Positions 24,222-28,100 of a DNA stretch of 28,100 nt are shown here, one piece after another (position 1 is the first letter of the stretch; every line of letters starts with the position of its first letter). Source of the DNA: a virus; IMG/VR virus record IMGVR_UViG_3300024258_000097, positions 1 to 28,100 of that record. One strand, given 5' to 3'. Position numbers and translations under genes: made by a program. The notes under the pieces are model-generated. The model ran no database searches and had not been told where the DNA came from. It saw only the letters and a list, made by a program, of their open reading frames with translations.

Positions 24222-24229
24222 TATAAATA
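24222..24229 (+). promoter_or_regulatory. Late promoter (TATAAATA) for the 364-residue fibre gene
   Basis: Exact TATAAATA in the 56-bp gap, giving a predicted leader of about 30 bases that contains a strong AAAGGAG ribosome binding site eight bases or less before the ATG at 24266. Confidence 0.78.
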
Positions 24230-24265
24230 TATTAAATAACAAAGAATTAAACAAAGGAGTCCTCA

Positions 24266-25360
24266 ATGGCAAGTATAATTAAATTAAAAAGATCCGCAGT
24301 CGCAAGTGCTGTCCCATCTACACTACAAGAGGGTGAGATTGCAGTAAACATTGTTGACAAGAAACTATATGTCGGTGGTGTAAATGGTGGTTCAAATACC
24401 CAAACACTATCTGGAGACCAGTATAACTTAACATCATCTAACGGTTCTGATGCTGCAACGATTACGTTGACAGTTGATAACGATGTACTATCTAATGACG
24501 CAATTACGATTGCTGGTGGTGAAGGTGTTGATGTTTCAGAATCAGGTGGCACAATTACCCTTGCTGGTGAAGACGCAACTGTATCTAATAAAGGTATTGC
24601 TTCTTTTGCTACAGCAGACTTCTCAGTAACCTCTGGTGCTGTAAGTGTTAAGACTGGTGGTATTGCTACTGCTCAACTTGCTGCAGATGCCGTAGATGGT
24701 ACGAAGATTGCTAATGACGCAATCGCTGCTGAACATATTGCTTCTAATGCAGTTGTTTCTGATTCAATCGTAAATAAAACGATTGTTGGTGGTGACATTG
24801 CTGATGCTACTATTACTGCTACTCAACTAGCAAGTGGTGCAATTACTGCAAACACTGTTAGTAATAACTCTGTTGCTTTAGGAACTAAGACAACTGGTAA
24901 CTATGTTGCTACTGTATCTGGTACTGCTAATGAGATTACTGTATCTGGTTCGGGTTCTGAAACTGCTGGTGTTACAGTTAGTTTACCTGATAATATCACA
25001 GTTGGTAATAACCTAACAGTATCTGGAAACACTGCTGTTACTGGAAACGTAACTGTTGATGGTAACTTAACCGTTGAAGGATCTACTACTTATATTTCTT
25101 CATCTACTGTAAACGTTGATGATAGTGCAATTAAATTATCTGCTAACAACTCTGCTGATACAGTTGATATCGGTATGTATGGTAAGTATGTTGTTGGAGG
25201 AACTGCTACTTATGGTGGTTGGCATCGTGATGCTTCTGACTCTGGTATCTTCAAGTTCTATAAAGATATTACTGCAGAACCTACAACTACTGTTAATACT
25301 GGCCATGCTTCTTATGCAATCGGTCAAATCGAAGCAGTTATTGACGGTGGAAGTTATTAA
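24266..25360 (+). CDS. 364-residue tail fibre protein, Mtd-N-like start
   Basis: The N-terminus has IIKLKRSAVASAVPSTLQEG, EIAVNIVDKKLYVGG, the same anchoring motif as three other proteins here. Residues about 120-200 are repeats of the type DGTKIANDAIAAEHIASNAV, typical of beta-helical fibre shafts with 'I..DAI...' spacing. Next come NLTVSGNTAVTGNVTVDGNL repeats and a conserved block (STVNVDDSAIKLSANNSADT, DIGMYGKYVVGG, WHRDASDSGIFKFYKDI) that I associate with marine myophage fibre proteins. It has its own late promoter and a strong ribosome binding site, so high expression is likely. Whether it forms the receptor-binding tip is unknown. Confidence 0.82.
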   Translation: MASIIKLKRSAVASAVPSTLQEGEIAVNIVDKKLYVGGVNGGSNTQTLSGDQYNLTSSNGSDAATITLTVDNDVLSNDAITIAGGEGVDVSESGGTITLAGEDATVSNKGIASFATADFSVTSGAVSVKTGGIATAQLAADAVDGTKIANDAIAAEHIASNAVVSDSIVNKTIVGGDIADATITATQLASGAITANTVSNNSVALGTKTTGNYVATVSGTANEITVSGSGSETAGVTVSLPDNITVGNNLTVSGNTAVTGNVTVDGNLTVEGSTTYISSSTVNVDDSAIKLSANNSADTVDIGMYGKYVVGGTATYGGWHRDASDSGIFKFYKDITAEPTTTVNTGHASYAIGQIEAVIDGGSY

Positions 25361-25365
25361 TACGT

Positions 25366-25373
25366 TATAAATA
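25366..25373 (+). promoter_or_regulatory. Late promoter (TATAAATA) for the 162-residue fibre gene
   Basis: Exact TATAAATA, six bases after the preceding stop. The predicted start near 25379 is directly in front of a stem-loop. Confidence 0.75.
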
Positions 25374-25380
25374 GTATAAA

Positions 25381-25436
25381 GGGAACGTTAATGCTTATAT
25401 AAGCATGTTCCCATTAAATTTTGGACTATATAGTCC
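25381..25436 (+). promoter_or_regulatory. Two stem-loops in the leader after the late promoter
   Basis: The first stem pairs GGGAAC (25381-25386) with GTTCCC (25407-25412) and, inside it after a 4-nt bulge, ATGCTT with AAGCAT around an ATAT loop. The second is the palindrome GGACTATATAGTCC (25423-25436). They occupy most of the roughly 80-base leader before the ATG at 25461. The first hairpin is followed by ATTAAATTTT, so a weak terminator for upstream transcripts is also conceivable. Confidence 0.6.
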
Positions 25437-25460
25437 GTGAACAATTAGAGAACCATAGAT

Positions 25461-25949
25461 ATGGCATCAGTCGTAAAGATTAAACGTTCTTCCGTACTAG
25501 GGAAACGTCCTACTACAAGTGAAATTACAGGTGGTGAGTTAGCACTAAACACACGTGACGGAAAGTTATTTTCGTCAGACGGATCGTCTGTATTTGAAGT
25601 TGGTGCTAATGTACATTCTCTATCAGTTGGCACTGGTGGAATACAATTTGCTAATGGGTCGTTTACGATGCCTACCACTGATGGTTCAGCAGGGCAATTC
25701 TTAAAGACAGACGGTTCTGGTACATTAACTTTTGCTTCTGAATCAAGTAGTAGTGGTTATGATAATGATGGATTCACTGAAACAATACATTACACCACAA
25801 GTAAAATTTTAGATAACATAGATTTTGGTCTAGTATCAGCAACATATACTGCAGACCCATTTAATTCTGCGGACATAAGTATGCCGATATATGAATTACA
25901 AGAACCAATTGGTAGAACATCAACAATAGATTGCGGGAGCGTAGCATAA
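25461..25949 (+). CDS. 162-residue fibre-type protein, Mtd-N-like start
   Basis: The N-terminus reads VVKIKRSSVLGKRPTTSEIT, GGELALNTRDGKLFSSDGSS, VFEVG, the shared fibre-anchor motif. It continues with beta-rich sequence (FANGSFTMPTTDGSAGQFLK, TDGSGTLTFAS), a pattern common before fibre tips, and a distinctive C-terminal part (GFTETIHYTTSKILDNIDFG, NSADISMPIYELQEPIGRTS) ending in a Cys-containing tail. It has its own late promoter and a structured leader. The ribosome binding site is modest (GAGAA). It could be a short adhesin or fibre connector. Confidence 0.78.
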   Translation: MASVVKIKRSSVLGKRPTTSEITGGELALNTRDGKLFSSDGSSVFEVGANVHSLSVGTGGIQFANGSFTMPTTDGSAGQFLKTDGSGTLTFASESSSSGYDNDGFTETIHYTTSKILDNIDFGLVSATYTADPFNSADISMPIYELQEPIGRTSTIDCGSVA

Positions 25950-25950
25950 T

Positions 25951-28100
25951 ATGGCAAGTGTATTAAAACTTAGAAGAGGAACCTCATCACAAAACGATTC
26001 GTTTACTGGTGCTAATGGTGAGATAACTTATGACGTAACCAATAAAACTATCCGTGCTCATGATGGATTAACAGCAGGTGGTGTTAAACTTGCTAAAAAT
26101 TCAGATGTAACTACCAAGATGAGTGTTGCTAATACTCAAGCATTATTTGCTACTGTATCTGCTAACAATGCAACTATCAATAAGAAAATGTCAGTTGCTA
26201 ATACACAGACATTACATACATCTGTTACTGCTAACCTTAATTCATACATAGCAAATACTAATCCTAGAATAACAAATGTTCTAACATCAATATCTGGCAC
26301 TAATACTGCTATCCGTTCATTAGTTTCAGATGAATCTAGTAGAGTTAATTTAGTTAATACAAACTTAACAGGAACTAACACTGCTATTAGAACTTTAGTT
26401 TCTGATAGAATGCAGGTTGCTAATGTTGCATCAAGGTTCACTACCTCTGATGCATCTATTTCAACGAAGATGTCAGTAGCAAATACTCAGACATTACATG
26501 CATCTGTTACTGCTAACTTAAATAGTTATGTTGCTAACACTAATCCTAGAATAACAAATGTATTAAGTTCTATTGCTTCTACTAACACTGCTTTAAGAAC
26601 TTATACTGATGACTCGATTGCTGCATTAGCGAACTCTGCTCCAGTTACATTAAATACTTTAAATGAGTTGGCTGCAGCATTAGGAGATGATGCTAACTTC
26701 GCAACAACACTTACAACTAACTTAGGTCAGAAACTAGGTTCTGCTGCTTCAGTAACATTGACTGGTGCTGTAACTGGTACTGCTTCATTCAGTTCTAATG
26801 CTGTTTCTATTACAACTACTGCCACTGCAGATCCGACTATCACTTTGGGTGGCGATTTAACTGGTAATGTAACATTAACTAATTTAGGTAATGGAACTTT
26901 AACTGCCACAGTTGTAGACGATAGTCATAACCATGTGATCAGTAATGTTGATGGACTACAAACTGATTTAGACACAAGAGCAACTTGGTCTGGTTTAACT
27001 GGTACCAATACTGCTATCCGTTCATTAGTTTCAGATGAATCTAGTAGAGTTAATTTAGTTAATACTAATTTGACTAACACTAATACCGCAATCAGAACTC
27101 TAGTATCTGATAGAATGCAGGTTGCTAATACAATTGCACTTGCTAATGCTAGATTAGGGAAGTCATCAACTGTTACATTGACTGGTGATATTACTGCTTC
27201 GGCAACTGCATTTAGTGCTAATGCCGTATCAGTTGCTACAACCTTATCAAATTCAGGTGTATCTGCTGGCACATACGGTAATAGTTCTGCTATTGGTGTT
27301 GTTACAATCGATGCTAAAGGACGTGTTACTGCTGCTACAACTGCTGCAGTTGCTGGTGTTACGAGTGTAAACTACTATGGTGCTAATGCTACATTAAGAA
27401 TTGCTACTGCTGATGGTACGAATTTCGATACTGGAATTTCTACCAACGATAAGATGACGGTAGCAAATACTCAAGCATTACATACATCTATTACTGCTAA
27501 TCTGAATAGTTACATTGCTAACACTAATCCTCGTTTAACTGCTATACAATCTGATATTGATTCAAATGAGGTAATGGAACGTTCTGCACTTGCAAATACA
27601 AATGCATATATTGCATCTGTTCAATCTGATGTTGATACTAATGAAGCAACTGAAAGATCTGCTCTTGCTAATACAAATGCATATATTGCGACCAATTCTG
27701 CAACTGAAAGATCTGCTCTTGCTAATACAAATGCATATATTGCGACCAATTCTGCAACTGAAAGATCTGCTCTTGCTAATACAAATGCATATATTGCGAC
27801 CAAAGCAGATCTTGCTTCACCAACTTTAACTGGAGTACCATCTGCACCTACTGCTGCGAATACAACTAGCACTACTCAAATTGCTACTACTGCATTTGTA
27901 CAAAATGTAGTTGATATAGATATCGCAGCATTAGCAAACTCTGCACCTGTTACATTAAACACTTTAAACGAACTTGCTGCTGCACTAGGAGATGATGCGA
28001 ACTTTGCAACAACTCTTACAACTAACTTAGGTCAGAAACTAGGTGCTGGTGCTTCAGTTGCATTAACTGGCGATGTGTCTGGTACTGCTAACTTTAGTTC
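25951..28100 (+). CDS. Long repetitive tail fibre protein, Mtd-N-like start (partial, C-terminus missing)
   Basis: An ATG at 25951, two bases after the previous stop, opens a frame that runs to the right edge (716 full codons visible). It begins MASVLKLRRGTSSQNDSFTG, ANGEITYDVTNKTIRAHDG, the Mtd-N-like anchor. The body is repeats of helical or beta-helical fibre type: KMSVANTQTLHTSVTANLNS several times, TNTAIRSLVSDESSRVNLVN twice, and the block VTLNTLNELAAALGDDANFA twice. The last is a well-known motif of phage tail fibres. A run of 18-residue repeats lies near the end. This is a long shaft, with the receptor-binding tip presumably beyond the window. Confidence 0.85.
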   Translation, partial: MASVLKLRRGTSSQNDSFTGANGEITYDVTNKTIRAHDGLTAGGVKLAKNSDVTTKMSVANTQALFATVSANNATINKKMSVANTQTLHTSVTANLNSYIANTNPRITNVLTSISGTNTAIRSLVSDESSRVNLVNTNLTGTNTAIRTLVSDRMQVANVASRFTTSDASISTKMSVANTQTLHASVTANLNSYVANTNPRITNVLSSIASTNTALRTYTDDSIAALANSAPVTLNTLNELAAALGDDANFATTLTTNLGQKLGSAASVTLTGAVTGTASFSSNAVSITTTATADPTITLGGDLTGNVTLTNLGNGTLTATVVDDSHNHVISNVDGLQTDLDTRATWSGLTGTNTAIRSLVSDESSRVNLVNTNLTNTNTAIRTLVSDRMQVANTIALANARLGKSSTVTLTGDITASATAFSANAVSVATTLSNSGVSAGTYGNSSAIGVVTIDAKGRVTAATTAAVAGVTSVNYYGANATLRIATADGTNFDTGISTNDKMTVANTQALHTSITANLNSYIANTNPRLTAIQSDIDSNEVMERSALANTNAYIASVQSDVDTNEATERSALANTNAYIATNSATERSALANTNAYIATNSATERSALANTNAYIATKADLASPTLTGVPSAPTAANTTSTTQIATTAFVQNVVDIDIAALANSAPVTLNTLNELAAALGDDANFATTLTTNLGQKLGAGASVALTGDVSGTANFS
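26302..27065 (+). repeat. Exact 59-bp duplicate 705 bp apart in the long fibre gene
   Basis: Bases 26302-26360 and 27007-27065 are identical. The offset is 235 codons, so the frame is kept. The block encodes NTAIRSLVSDESSRVNLVNT. Identity at the DNA level, unlike the diverged flanks, points to recent conversion or duplication. Confidence 0.85.
26623..28100 (+). repeat. Diverged long direct repeat (26623-26795 and 27928-28100) in the long fibre gene
   Basis: Both blocks encode the same stretch around NTLNELAAALGDDANFATTL and then a similar TGxVxGTA strand. The offset is 1305 bp (435 codons). Many third-position changes separate the copies, so this is an older duplication than the 59-bp exact repeat, possibly continuing past the edge. 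Confidence 0.8.
27646..27803 (+). repeat. 54-bp tandem repeats (about 2.9 copies) in the long fibre gene
   Basis: Units start at 27646, 27700 and 27754 and are essentially identical; each encodes ATERSALANTNAYIATNS (18 residues). An older, diverged unit precedes them around 27580-27613. The perfect units suggest recent expansion of the fibre shaft. Confidence 0.9.

Noticed and set aside
25423-25436. Intrinsic terminator at GGACTATATAGTCC
   Set aside because: No T-run follows the palindrome; the position in the leader after a late promoter fits a leader structure better.
27646-27803. CRISPR-like array
   Set aside because: The units are contiguous with no unique spacers, are multiples of three and continue the fibre reading frame.
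27621-27872. Antisense 83-residue repetitive frame
   Set aside because: It is the reverse reading of the 54-bp fibre repeats, not an independent gene.
23505-28100. Diversity-generating retroelement linked to the Mtd-like N-terminus
   Set aside because: No reverse transcriptase, template repeat or variable repeat with A-specific differences was seen; only the anchor motif resembles Mtd.
1-28100. tRNA genes, integrase, attachment sites or insertion sequences
   Set aside because: None was recognised on reading; nearly all sequence is accounted for by packed structural genes.

Overview
This window looks like the tail and baseplate region of an AT-rich, T4-like contractile-tailed phage (myovirus). 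It resembles the marine T4-like phages of cyanobacteria and SAR11-type bacteria. The evidence is a near-complete set of recognisable T4 baseplate families (gp4, gp25, gp26, gp27, gp48, gp53, gp54, gp5, PAAR tip, gp6, gp7, gp8), copies of the T4 late promoter TATAAATA, tightly packed genes and no cellular genes. The host cannot be proven from this sequence; strong AT bias and fibre genes typical of marine phages only suggest it.

Layout. Positions 1-4050 are read leftward: gp4 head-completion nuclease, a gp2-like protein, gp54-like tube initiator, gp26-like assembly protein, a small overlapping ORF, then the start of a tape-measure-like protein that runs off the left edge. A 51-bp divergent promoter region (4051-4101) separates this from the rightward block. 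Positions 4102-8621 hold gp48, gp53, gp27-like hub, a 62-aa protein, a gp5-like spike without lysozyme, and a PAAR tip. Positions 8627-16223 hold a late promoter, a small histone-like protein, gp25, a GIY-YIG homing endonuclease, gp6, gp7-like and an enlarged gp8. Positions 16236-22178 encode a 1980-aa DUF4815-type structural protein. Positions 22178-28100 form a fibre and adhesin cluster of small structural proteins. At least four of these share a 'KRS...GElA...kLyiG' N-terminal motif like the Mtd N-terminal domain; the last runs off the right edge.

How they fit together: gp27/gp5/PAAR build the central hub and spike. gp53, gp25, gp6, gp7 and gp8 build the wedges. gp48 and gp54 cap the baseplate and start the tail tube. 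The tape measure, with the chaperone-like gp26 and its overlapping ORF, sets tail length. The right-hand genes make the fibres.

The most striking signal lies between the gp26-like gene and the tape measure. A perfect -1 slippery heptamer (T TTT TTT) sits two codons before the stop. It is followed, after a 5-nt spacer, by two copies of a 10-nt palindrome able to form a stem that encloses a perfect 7-bp hairpin. Slippage would fuse the gp26-like protein to the small overlapping ORF, which has no ribosome binding site of its own. This is the architecture of the lambda G/GT tail-assembly-chaperone frameshift, here in a T4-type baseplate assembly gene.

No tRNA, rRNA, CRISPR array, integrase or insertion sequence was recognised.
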